From contig CP141144.1 in the NCBI GenBank assembly GCA_035235625.1, positions 38,872,014 to 38,936,013 of the forward strand: DNA of 64,000 bases. The letters are read 5' to 3'. The notes under the pieces are model-generated. The model was not told the origin of the DNA and ran no database searches. It saw only the letters and a list, made by a program, of their open reading frames with translations. The position numbers were made by a program, and so were the translations under genes. Positions 22,893 to 34,063 of this stretch are shown here, one piece after another (positions within the stretch are counted from its first letter, which is position 1; every line of letters starts with the position of its first letter). The DNA comes from Saururus chinensis (lineage: Eukaryota; Streptophyta; Magnoliopsida; Piperales; Saururaceae).

Positions 22893-24359
22893 TGTAACGA
22901 CCTTGATTTTTGGATGTGATTTTTTGTTTCTAATAATGTTTTTATTCATGTTTTTATCAATTTATAATTAATTAAAGAATTTATTCAATGCGTTTTCATA
23001 ATAATATGATTAGAGCACTAAAAGACGAGTTTAATGGGCCTTAAACTGCTCTAATCGGACACCAAGGCCAGAAGTTATGACCTCGGGAAATGTGCTACAT
23101 GGGGGGAGGGTTCTTGGAAATGTTGAAAAAGCCCCCCTATGTGGGGTCTAGTTTGATACGGCTCGTCGGCACGAATCCATTAGTATCAAGATTGCCCAAA
23201 ACAGAGTATGAGAGAGAAAGTTATGCACGTTTAAAGTTTTTACAATTTTTTCAAAAAAATAATAAAAAAATAAGTGGCAGCGCATGACGGCATGCATTCA
23301 TGTTGCGATGCATAACATGTGTGTGATGCATGCCCCTTGATGCATCACACGTTAAGCGGCGCACCCGGCCTACAAATACGCTTGACGCACCATTCTCTCT
23401 TTTACACCTTCAGAAACTTCTCTCCATCATTTGTTCCTAGCTTGAAGTCCGAATTAGATGATTCAAGCGTCGTTCCCAACTAAATCGATCATGTTGGACA
23501 CAGTGGAGGGGTTGGTTTTTCCATTTGAGACCTTTTTAATTCCAAATTTTGTACTTCAAGTTTGAGGTAGGGGGTCTTCAACCCTAGCTTATGCCCTGCT
23601 TGTATCGTTGAAATTTTATGCACTATTTTTACTCTATTATGCTTATTTGCTTGAGTTTTTTTTGGAAAATGTCATATGAGTGTTATTTTTTATACACCCT
23701 GATTTGTGTCATTGTACTTGCATTTTCTGGATAATTATGGGGTTAAACCTAGAATTATAATATTTTATATAAATACCTACTAAGAAAAATAATCGGTATG
23801 GGGTGTGAAGCATCATGGCAAAGTTCCTCACTTACTGAGCTTCCTGTTGCCCCATGAGCATCAAGAGGAATGTCGTTCAGTATAATGGCTCTAGATTTCT
23901 TGTCATCAGACAAACCGATGTTTTCTTAGTTTGTTTCTGAATTTATTTTTTGAAATAAACTCTTTTCTAGAAAAAATTATTAATGTCATGAGTCTTCTGC
24001 TTAGAATTAAATTAGATTTTAATTTCGCCTATTGAGTATAAACGTACTCACCCACCCCCAGATTATGCATGAATCACAACTAGAATGGAGATAGGAGACG
24101 AAAAGTTATCCAAACAATTTATGTGGTAGCTGCTTTAGATATAATCTTTGTTATTATTTTTTGACCAGTATGTATAGGCATGATATGCCTCAATTTTGTA
24201 TAGCTATATGCTCTACGCACAGTGGTCACAGGCATTTAATTAAAAATTACTATGTTCCATGAATTTGATATAATATTTGTTAAGTCACGTGGATATAATT
24301 TATACGTGTCGGATGAAGGCATGTTATATGGTATGTATTATAAAATGATAGTTGTCACA
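22893..24359 (+). repeat. 5' LTR of the chromovirus (1467 bp)
   Basis: Shares its full sequence order with the 3' LTR, for example GTTATGACCTCG...GTGGGGTCTAGTTTGATA and the sense motif GAGTATAAACGTACTCACC near 24034. It is about 300 bp shorter, mainly because the 3' LTR has an internal duplication and an extra stretch of about 90 bp near 30290. Confidence 0.88.
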
Positions 24360-24479
24360 TTTGGTATTGGAGCCTAAGGATCACTGTTAGTAGAGCGATA
24401 GTTTAATCGGTCATATAAATAATTACTTAGTTTGTTTTATGTGATTTAACCCATACTTTGTTTTCTTGAGTAAAATAAG

Positions 24480-25740
24480 AAAGATGACTAGCATTTCGAA
24501 AAGGACATATATCCCTTGCTTAGTGCACCACTCAATGACCAGAAAATTGGTCAAGTCATCACGAGCAGAGAAAAATAAAGGAGAGATTTCAGCAAAAACC
24601 ATTAATGTGGAAATTTCAGACTCCTCAAGCGACTCTGAAATCAATACTTCAACCTTCTCATATGAGAGTAATAAAGTTTAAGAGGTAATAACCACTCTCG
24701 ATTCCTGATTACGATCAAGGAGTCAAAGGAGGGACCATATGAAAATGACCTGTCTGAAGAGAAGTTGTTTGAGGAGGATCCGAGCAGGGAGGAGGAGTTA
24801 GAAAGTAGTGAAGAAAAAAATACTAGTCCAAGGAAATCAAAGGCTAAGAAAGAGGAAAGGGAGAAAAAGGTACAAAGATGTGATAAAGGCAAAAAATTAG
24901 AGGGGTATACGAAGCATGGGAAATGTGCCTCTTGTGGAAAGAGGGAGCATTACTTTGTTGAAGGCTCTCCTAAGATAAAACTTTCCTTAAGTAGCTCTTC
25001 TAGCCTGAACAGTGAGTTTAAAAGTTTGTTTTCTAAATTAAAATATAGGGTTACTTTATGTTGTGGCTGTGTGTTTCGAGTATGCTATTTCTTATGGGAT
25101 AGGTGTTTTAGATACATTTCTACTAGTAGGTGTGTATGTAAAGGTTTATAAATAAACATTATCTGTTTGAACATTTTTATGAACTTGGGATTTGCACTTT
25201 AGAAATGACTTCGGCCAATGATAAAGAGTTTTACCTGTCTAAGGACATAGCTCACATTGAAGCTTTGACTAGGGAATTAGCAGCATCAAAAAACCTAAAA
25301 GAATCTTTTTGATATGATGAAGGAGATGACTCAGTAATTAAGAATACAAGGATTCCAGCTTAAACCCACTACTCTTGCCAAAATAGTGGAACTAGTCTCT
25401 CTGTTGGAGCAAGAATATCAAGAGTTCTTGACAGAGAGAAAAGACTATGGGCAATGTAGCAATTCTATTGAGGAAGACAAGAAGTGGAAAGTAGCATTCC
25501 CTAATCAGAATACCAATAAAAAATGACAAAATTATTTTGGACCATCTGCTAAAACTCAAGAAGAGAAAACATTTAGGAAATGTTTCAAATGTAACCGATT
25601 TCATCCATTTAAAAGTTGTTATATCTCTGAAGTGTGATGTTTCCCGTGCGGGGATCTTGGACATAAGATTAATGGATGCCCACAGAAAAATAGCCAAGAT
25701 AGATAAAAAATCTGAGGCTTATGAGTAGGCCTATGTTGTT
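24480..25740 (+). pseudogene. Gag remnant of the chromovirus
   Basis: Several broken frames. An acidic N-terminal part (24765-25151) ends with CASCGKREHYFVEGSP, a zinc knuckle that has lost its last Cys. A later piece reads CFKCNRFHPFKSC and CFPCGDLGHKINGC (about 25580-25680); the second is an intact C-x2-C-x4-H-x4-C knuckle interrupted upstream by stops. ALTRELAASKN and VELVSLLEQEYQEFLTER lie between them. No single frame is functional. Confidence 0.65.
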
Positions 25741-28420
25741 AGAAAACTTGGAATGGAAGACTAATCTTATGCTCATACATATAATAAACAATAAACCTTA
25801 AGGCTAGATTCTGGATAGGTTAGTCTTGATCGAATGGAAGAAAAAATGAGTTACATTACCTTTTGTGAAAATAAAGATTATGTACTAACATGTATCATGC
25901 ATGTTCTTAAGGCTTAGAAATGAATAGAAAAAGAGATGTCATGTATATTTCTAGTATGTTGTTTTAAGAGTTTTCAACTTCTAAGGGAGGAAAAGTTGAG
26001 TGATAAGGGTTTTTTGAGGGGTTTTCTAATCATCTTTATGGGCTGTCACCATAAAGAGAGATTGACTTTCCACTAAAAATTTGCCTAAATTCTAAGACAC
26101 CCTACTTAACAACCACTTTAGAATGAAAGAAAGTAAAGACTGGATTGCATGAGTAGTTGACTCAATATTTCTACCAGAAGAACCCAAGTTTTGTTGTAAG
26201 AAATAAGAGTAGATAACTAAAGTTATGTATGAATTATTGGATATATAATTCTATTACTATAGAAAATAAACATTTTTTTTTATCAAATATGGGTTGGACA
26301 AAGCCAAGGTATTCTCTACATTAAATGTAAAGGTTTGAATACCATCTAGTGACCAGGCGAGACAAAGATGGTTTTACAACCGGTTTTTCTATGCAATAGT
26401 CACTAAGAATTTTTATATTCTTGTATTAACCATTGATCTGGTAACTTTTTGAGATTTTGAACTAAGCTCGTTAAGCGCAATAGTAATTGACTTTGGATGA
26501 TGCTATCTTAGCATATTTTACTAGCTTAGAAGAATTTTAAAAAAAACTTACCAATAATTTCGTAAATCAGGTACATGCGATGCTATTTAAGTGTGTATTC
26601 TAGTTAGAACAAGTTGTGTTTCTTTTTAAACTTATTATTAAGAGGGAAAGTCAGGGAACCAAGCAAGGTTATACTAAGGAGAGAAAGACCAAGACTGTTA
26701 TAGACAACATAAGCTTCTAGGTTGCCAGTACTAAGGGCTCATACAAGAAATTTTTGCTATAGCAAAACTAAGGGAAACATTTATATGGAATGTTAAAATG
26801 GACTTTAAAAGTCAAAAGGAAAACTAACTATAGTATACGTTTTAGCTTTACCATCTAGTAGTGGAGAATTCATAACTTATAGAACACTTCTCTGACATGT
26901 GCTAACGCAGAATGACAAAGTATTTTTTTTTACAGAAAACCAAGTCAAGAGACAGAATATAATAAGGACTATGGTTTTTCAGTAGTACTTAGAAAAAGAA
27001 AAGATGATGGCCAATACATTGAGCCACAAATATGAAGGAAGCATTGTTCAAATGCTAGAAGAAGAAGTAACAAAATGTCAAATTAGGATGTATACTAAAG
27101 CAGGAATTCTTTGCGGCCAACTTAGGAGTAAAATGCAATCCCGATGAGTACATTTTGGAGATTAGAAAATAAGATGGAAACAAGTAGGTGTTGATAGAAC
27201 TACCTGTGTTCAACAAAGACTCTGATGAAGGAGGAGTAGGATTTAAAACAAAAATAATAATAAAATAAATAAATAAATAAAGAATATCAATGGTTTAGGC
27301 AATGCTTTAGTTAAAATAAGATAAGTTGTCTGATGAGGCCTATTGATTCCAGACTTCAAGGATGTGTTAATACTTGAAAAGGAATTTTAGTGGAATGGAA
27401 TAAAAAGGGAAGAGGAAGCATATGCCTAGAAATATGTTCATTTTGCCAATAGATTAAAGCTAAACTTTGAAAACCCTTTGGCACCTTATAGTCGATTGAA
27501 ATCCCTAAATGGGGATGGGATCACATTTTGAGGATTTTGCTTCAAGCCTATCCAAAACATCATAATAGTGGACTGTCACCAAAAGTGTATATGTTTCCTA
27601 CCTCGGAGAAAGACACAATTATTATGTCAAAGATGTAAATAAATAAACCATGAGGATGAGCAGTATTAGAGGACTATGAAATGATTGGAAGACAAGGTCA
27701 GGGTTTGTGTCATGGATGGGAGAAGTAACAAGTGAATGAAGTTTGGACATAAGAGTTTCATTGATAACAGATTTGTGCTTAGATAAATTTCCTATTGATT
27801 TGGATTTTGGAGTCACATAATATTATAATATGGTTTGCTATTCGTAGTTGCAAACCCTTGTTGTTATGATTTGGATAATTAACCAAATGATTTGTTTTGG
27901 ATTAAATACAAAAATGATTTCTTTGACATTTACCGATCATGCTCTTTAAAAGGGTTTTCAAAATCCAAGTCATGACAACTAGTATCAAAGATATTTTTCT
28001 AAATACAAGTCTGACATCATGTAAAACATTTTGGTTTGGTGGAGGATGATTAGTGTTGGGATTAGAAACACTCCTATGTAAGCATGTAGCAGGGTTGTGG
28101 AACGGCCGAGGAGAAGCCATTTGATAATTGTGTTATAAGACACATTATGTCAATAGATAGCTCAAAGGAATGTTACACTTAAGCATAGTGAAAGTTATTT
28201 CTATAGCGACACAAAATGTCATGGTATGGGACATGAGTACTAGTGTCGACACAGAAATATTTCTACCTGCGCACCAAGAAGGGGGTAAAGTTGGCGCTAT
28301 TCAGAGGTCATTGGTGTAAGAGAAAATTTAAGGTGAAAAATTTGAGATGTGGAGTTGAAGTTAATCTTGGGAATTGAGTTTAGTTTTGAAATTGCTCTTG
28401 CCCAGCACCTAGTTGGGTAG
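25741..28420 (+). pseudogene. Decayed pol region of the chromovirus
   Basis: Mostly unreadable. Near 27000 the text MANTLSHKYEGSIVQML resembles the end of RNase H (VADALSRK type). I could not find the RT DD block or the integrase DDE core. The length, about 2.7 kb, is too short for a full pol plus integrase, so part of pol is probably deleted. Confidence 0.45.
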
Positions 28421-28640
28421 TTGTTTTTTTTAAGATATTCTGGATTAAACAATGGTTGTTTTAGAATCAGAATTATTGTTTTGGATCATAAGAAACAAAA
28501 TTGGAACAAAATGCTTTCCACAAAGAGAATTTCCTTGGTAAAGATATTATGGTATCACCACTCCTCTAAGGATGCTAGGTGGGAACTAGAAAGGGTAATA
28601 GTGGAAAATTATTTGGAGAAAATCTTTCAGTAAAGGGTTG
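28421..28640 (+). pseudogene. Chromodomain-like C-terminal tail of the chromovirus
   Basis: The frame ends ILWYHHSSKDARWELERVI then ENYLEKIFQ, which parallels the chromovirus tail VLWRN...EEATWE...YP.LF. It lies immediately before the polypurine tract, as expected. This is the evidence for calling the element a chromovirus. Confidence 0.6.
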
Positions 28641-28677
28641 AATTTCGAGGACGAAATTTTCTTTTAGGGGGGTAGAT

Positions 28678-30446
28678 TGTAATGACCCTGATTTTGGGAT
28701 GTGATTTTCTGTCTCTAATAATGCTTTTATTCGAGTTTTATTGAGTTATAATTAACTAAAGAATTTAGTCAATGAGTTTTTATAATAATATGATTAGAGC
28801 ACTGAAAGACGAGTGTAATGGTCCTTAAACCACACTAATTGGACACCGGGGCCAGATGTTATGACCTCGAGAAATGTGATACCTGGGTGGGACCCACTTG
28901 GAAAGTGCTGCAAACCCCCCCCCCCCCCAATGTGGGTCTAGTTTGATAGAGCTCTTTGACACAAGTACATTAGTACCAAGAATGTACAAAATGGAGTCTG
29001 AGAGAGAAAGTTACACATGTTTAAAGTTTCTAAAATTTTTGAAAAAAAAATAATTAATAAAATTAATAAAAAAATAAGTGGTGGCATGCATTCCACATGC
29101 GCACCCCCGCTCCACGTGGTGCACGCAACATGTACCGGGCATGTGAGACATGCTTGTTGATGCGTCATGCGGCACGCCCAGCCTATAAATAGGTTCGGCG
29201 CACCATTCTCTCTTTTACACCTTTAAAAACTTCTCTCCCTCATTTCTCCCTCATTCGGAGTTCAAATCAGACGATTCAAGCATTGTTCCTAGCTAAATTG
29301 ATTGTGTCCGATGCAGTGGAGGGGTCGGTTTTTCCATTGGAGATCTTTTCAATTCTAAATTTTGCACTTCAAGTTCGAGGTAGGGAGTCTTCAACTCTAG
29401 CTTATGCTCAGCTCGTATTGTTGAAATTTTATGCACTATTTTTACTCTATTATGCTTGTCTACTTGAGTTTTTTTTTTTAAAAAGTGTCATATGAGTGTT
29501 ATGTTTTATACACCCTGATTTGTGTCATTGTACTTGCATTTTCTAGATAATTATGGGGTTAAACCTAGAATTATAATATTTTATCTGGATACCTACCAAG
29601 AAAAATAATTGGTTTGGCGTGCGCATGGGTGTGGAGCATCATGGGAAAGTTCTTCATTTATTGAGCTTTCTGCTGCCCCATGAGCATTGGGAAGAACGTC
29701 ATTCGGTATCACGGCTCTGGATTTCTCATCATCGGATGAACCAATGTTTTCTGAGTTTGTTTCTGAATTTGTTGTTTGAAATAAAGTGTGCTCCAGCAAA
29801 AATTATTACCATCATGAGTTTTATACTTAGCATTAAATTAGATTTTAATTCCGCCTGCTAAGTATAAACATACTCACCAACCCCCAGATTATGCAGAAAT
29901 TACAACTAAAACGGAGATAGGAGACATAAAAATATCAAAACAATTTATGTGATAGCAGCTTTACATGTAGTCTTCGTAATTATTTTGTGACAACACAGGC
30001 ATGTAATTAACAATTACTATGTTCCATAAATTTTGATATAAGTATAAACATACTCACCAACCCCCAGATTATGCAGGAATTACAACTAAAATGGAGATAG
30101 GAGACATAAAAATATCAAAACAATTTATGTGATAGCAGCTTTAGATGTAGTCTTCATAATTATTCTGTGACTAGTATGTAAAGGCATGATATGCCTCAAT
30201 TTTGTATAACTATCTGCTTTGCGCGTAGTGATCGCAGGCATGTAATTAACAATTACTATGTTCCATAAATTTGATATAATATTTTGGCTATGTAATTACT
30301 CCGATGTTTAGTTTGAAAATAAAATATATCCTATTTCATGTGTTATATGCATCGACGGCCGTCATGTTCATCACATGGATATAATTTACACGTGTCGGAC
30401 GAAGCTATGTTATATGGTATGTCATTATAAAATGGCGGTCATCACA
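28678..30446 (+). repeat. 3' LTR of the chromovirus (1769 bp)
   Basis: Aligns with 22893-24359. It contains a run of C near 28916-28928 and a direct duplication: the block starting AGTATAAACATACTCACCAA at 29861 recurs at 30041, offset 180 bp. The second copy (30041-30285) keeps a segment, GTATGTAAAGGCATGATATG, that is absent from the first but present in the 5' LTR. Confidence 0.88.
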
Positions 30447-32329
30447 GTAAGGCAACATGATACAAAAATTTAATATTTTTGGATCCCAAGAGGTGGGATC
30501 AGAATTTATCAAGGGCTCCTAATATGTGGTGGTGTAGTTAAATTGGGCATTGGAATTAGTCTTGTTAGTGTACTAAATAACATTGGGTACCTTGTTCATT
30601 CTTTGCCCAAGGACTGTGCCAACAACATAGTTCGAGACATCACATATTATCTCAAAAGGCAAGAAGTAGTCTTGGGGCTAAACAATAAGGGTGGTTGAGA
30701 GGAGTGTATAAAGCTTAGTGAAAGCTTTCATATATTCATTATCAAATTCCAAAGGTACATCATGAGCATTGTAAATGACATAATAGACAAGATATCTTAC
30801 TAAAGCCCTTAATGAAATACCTATAGAATCCGGCATGACCAATAAAAGAATGAACCTATCTCAGAAATATGAGGGGAGGCAGGTTAGCTATATGGTCAAT
30901 GTTGGCATTTCCACTTTAATACCGTCTTTTGAAACAATATGGTCTAGAACAATTCTATCTTGAACCATAAAATGATTATTTTCCCAACTCAGGACCAAAT
31001 TGGTCTCCTCACATCATTCAATTACAAGAGATAAATTATGGAGACAATCATCAATCAATGCACCAAATACAAAGAAATTACCCATAACAACTTCTAAAAA
31101 TTTATCAATTATATCAAACAATATGGACATCATGCATCATTGAAATGTGGCAGGGACACTACACAAACCAAATGACATACGTCGAAAAGAAAATGTCTGA
31201 AACATACAAGTGAATGTGGTTTTCTTCTGATCCCGTAGAAACACAAATACTTAGTTATACCCTGGTAGCCTTCCAGAAAATTATAGAAATCATGACTTGA
31301 TAGTTTCTATAAAATTTAGTCAATGAATTGCAAAGGAAAATGATCTTTGTGGGTCATGGAATTCAACTTCCGTTAGTCGATACACATTCTCTATCTCGTG
31401 GTTTCTTGTGTAGGGACCAACTCTTCTAATAAATTCTGCTTCATGATGAGGCATGACTTCTTGATATATAATACAACATCTAAATGCTTGATAACCTCCT
31501 TCATGACAACTTCTCTCATGTTATGTTTCAACCTCTATTGGCCTTCTCTCGAGTGTTGGGCTTGGTCCTCTAAATGAATCCTATGCATGCAAACCGAAGA
31601 GTCAATCGCTCTAAGGTAAGCTACAGTTCATCCTATGGATCTCTTATGTGTGAAAATGATTGTAAGCAATTTATTCTCTTGGTCACTAGTTAAGCAAGAG
31701 AAAATAATTACAGGGAGAGTATCCTTAGGTCCTTAGGTCCCAATAAAGCATATTTGAAGGAGTTGGGCAAATGCTATGACTCAAATGTAGGTATGGATTG
31801 AAAAAATGACTTAAGGGGTTTAAGCCCGAGGTACACAGGCGCTCAACCTTGAGTCTCCAAGAGGAAGACTCTAGAATAATAGTAGTTACCAATTGGCTGG
31901 AGGCCTCCAATAAAGATGGGTCTCTAGTGAACTCCTCTAACACAGGGCATAGAAAAGCTATCTCAAGTACATCTCTCGTAAGTGCCGAGGGGAGGGCTCA
32001 ATAACTAAGACATCTAATCAATCAATCACAAAATATTCGGAGTCACAATCAACAAGCAGTTGGTTAGACGCATTAAACACATTAAGCAACACCTTCATGT
32101 TCCCAAGTGGCATCTCCATTACCCACATCCTACAATTGATACACAGGTTGGTTGTGGCAAGGAAGGGGAAACCTAAAATGATAGAGATTTGATGTGTGTA
32201 GTTGAAGACATGTTTTATTTCTAAGAAAAGAAAATCAATAGGGAAGAAGAACTGGCCAACTCCAACTAAAACATCTTTAATGACTCCCTGAGGTTTACGC
32301 ACAAAACGATGGGCTAACTGAAGAGTAAC
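30447..32329 (-). pseudogene. Protease, RT and RNase H remnant of old Athila
   Basis: The frame at 32302-32018 reads the protease C-terminal half (KPQGVIKDVLVGVGQFFFP, ILGFPFLATTNLCINC) and parallels the intact copy. RT follows between about 31640 and 30850, and RNase H (GQRMNKVPNVI-like) near 30640-30560. Frameshifts and stops are frequent. The intact Athila cut the protease at 32329; the N-terminal half continues at 44793. Confidence 0.85.
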
Positions 32330-32740
32330 TGATAAGTATGAAATCTATATCCATTTTATATGCCTTTTTACCTTATTTGCTAGTATAGATTAGGTTAATT
32401 TAGAGTTAATTATAGTTTATTTAGATTAAGATAAATATTAGTATTTTAATTTAATTATTAATGATTTTGTAGTTATTAGTTGTTTAGACATGTATTTAAA
32501 TCAAGTTGAAATTTTAATTACATTATACATGTCTAAAGTATGATATTTTATGTTTTGTAGGTAAAGTGCGCTTATCGAAGTACTTGGACGATATTTGAAA
32601 TGCTTAAAAATAGTCTTCACATGCTTTAAAGTGATTTGGACAACTTTTCGGAGTTATAAACAAGTTAGAAATTAATATAGACGCGAAGGAAAGCTTAATG
32701 AACAGAATATGAACAGTCCGGAAAAACAGAAACATTGTAG

Positions 32741-32839
32741 CCGATCGATCGGGGTCACTTACCGATCGATCGGGATAACGTGAATTCAGATGAAAATACA
32801 GTGTAGCCGATCGATCGGGAATGCAGGGCGATCGATCGG
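32741..32839 (+). promoter_or_regulatory. Four-site GATCGATC module in the Athila LTR
   Basis: Sites CCGATCGATCGG at 32741-32752, 32762-32773 and 32807-32818, and GCGATCGATCGG at 32828-32839. Core starts are spaced 21, 45 and 21 bp. It ends about 77 bp before the TATA box. The 3' LTR copy at 43784-43882 has two sites changed by one CpG transition each. See the findings for its counterparts in other LTRs. Confidence 0.7.
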
Positions 32840-32915
32840 CATAACGTGCAGTTTCCTTGTTTGACCCAAATTCCAATCCTTTTCATATTGGACTTCTTCC
32901 TACGGAACTTATGCC

Positions 32916-32924
32916 TATAAAAAG
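32916..32924 (+). promoter_or_regulatory. TATA box of the Athila LTR
   Basis: TATAAAAAG in the context ATGCCTATAAAAAGACAT, about 590 bp into the LTR. It is repeated in the 3' LTR at 43959-43967. It is the most convincing core promoter of the element. Confidence 0.65.
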
Positions 32925-33755
32925 ACATATTTGGCTTAAAATTGGGGGATTCGAGTAGATTTTAGGAGGAGAAAAAGGAAGAAGAAGATGGAAGAGAATT
33001 CAAAGCTTCTAATGGAGATTCAAGTGCTTTCTTCTACAATGGAAGGCTAGACTATTCTTTTACTTAGGAGTTGATGAAGCTATAGATAAGTTTCAGTTTC
33101 TTTTTTTTTTAATTTAGATCTCAGTTGTGAATGATGACAATTGTATGATATAGATTTCCTTTTTAATGGAAGAGCTTTTAATGTTTATTCAAGTCTATGT
33201 TGATTTATTGTCTTGTAGATGATAGATTGATGTGGTTTTGATATTTACATCGATTCTAATTTCTGTGATTTAGATGAGATGGTCATACAATAGTTTTAAT
33301 GTTCAGATAATTAATGACTTGGATGAGTTATACTAAGATTAGACGGGTCATGCCTATAGCTAGTTTAGTGTAGATGATTCGTGCTATTGTCAAAGATAGT
33401 TCATGCCATGGAAGTTAATTAATGATTCTTTTTGAAGTAATTCTAGCTTGTAGCTGAGAATACTTGTTCATATTTACACTAGATTTAGATTAAAAGTTAA
33501 GGAATTGTGATGGTTTTATAGTGGATTCAATTTGCTAAGTAAATTCCATCATATTAATCTCTTGCTTTTAAACTAATTGATTTCTTTCTTTTGCTTAATT
33601 TAAGTTTAAGTTTGTTTTAATTTTCAATCAGCAAATTCCTTTTTAGATTTAGTGATAATCCATCCGTCCCTAAGGTTCGACAACCCTTAAATACTTATCC
33701 TAGTACAATTACCTTGTACACTTGCAAAGGGTTTAATTATAAACGATCAAGTTTT

Positions 33756-33773
33756 TGGCACCGTTGCCGGGGA
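33756..33773 (+). other. Primer binding site of the intact Athila (tRNA-Asp type)
   Basis: TGGCACCGTTGCCGGGGA, 6 nt after the LTR end. It pairs with the 3' end of plant tRNA-Asp (TCCCCGGCAACGGCGCCA) with one mismatch. Athila elements typically use tRNA-Asp. Confidence 0.8.
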
Positions 33774-34063
33774 CGGTGTTGACTTGTTACTAAATTAGAA
33801 TTAGGATAATTCTAGCTACTTTAGATTTAGTTTGCTTTAGTTTTTAGGTTAATTTTTAGTTTCTTACCTTTTGTTAATTTGATTTTGTAGGCTAAGTTGA
33901 AGATCGTGCTCTCTACACTTGTGGCCACAAGTGGACATCCTAAGCATAGTGCTTCTCTTCGGTTTGCAAGAACCTTTTTTCTCTTTATTTTGATTTATTT
34001 TTAGTTAGTTTTTGCTTATTATTCCCCTTTTACACTTAAAATTGTGTGGTGTGTTTGTGGTGT

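Larger units (their letters stand above)
22893..30446 (+). mobile_element. Decayed chromovirus (Ty3/gypsy) inserted in old Athila
   Basis: The 5' LTR 22893-24359 begins TGTAACGACC and ends GTTGTCACA. The 3' LTR 28678-30446 begins TGTAATGACC and ends GTCATCACA. The target duplication is GTAAG (22888-22892 and 30447-30451). The primer site TGGTATTGGAGC is at 24362-24373 and the polypurine tract TTTTAGGGGGGTAGA is at 28663-28677. The interior (4.3 kb) has a gag with zinc knuckle and, at its end, a chromodomain-like tail, but I could not read RT or integrase cores. It is therefore internally deleted or highly decayed. Confidence 0.88.
32330..33749 (+). repeat. 5' LTR of the intact Athila (1420 bp)
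   Basis: Starts TGATAAGTATGAAATC and ends ATAAACGATCA. The U3 part holds four CCGATCGATCGG-type palindromes (32741-32839), then a TATA box at 32916-32924. Confidence 0.95.

Noticed and set aside
34046..34063. Upstream extension of the gag-pol frame (six codons)
   Set aside because: It begins with GTG and contains no ATG. A plant mRNA would start at the ATG at 34064 or later.
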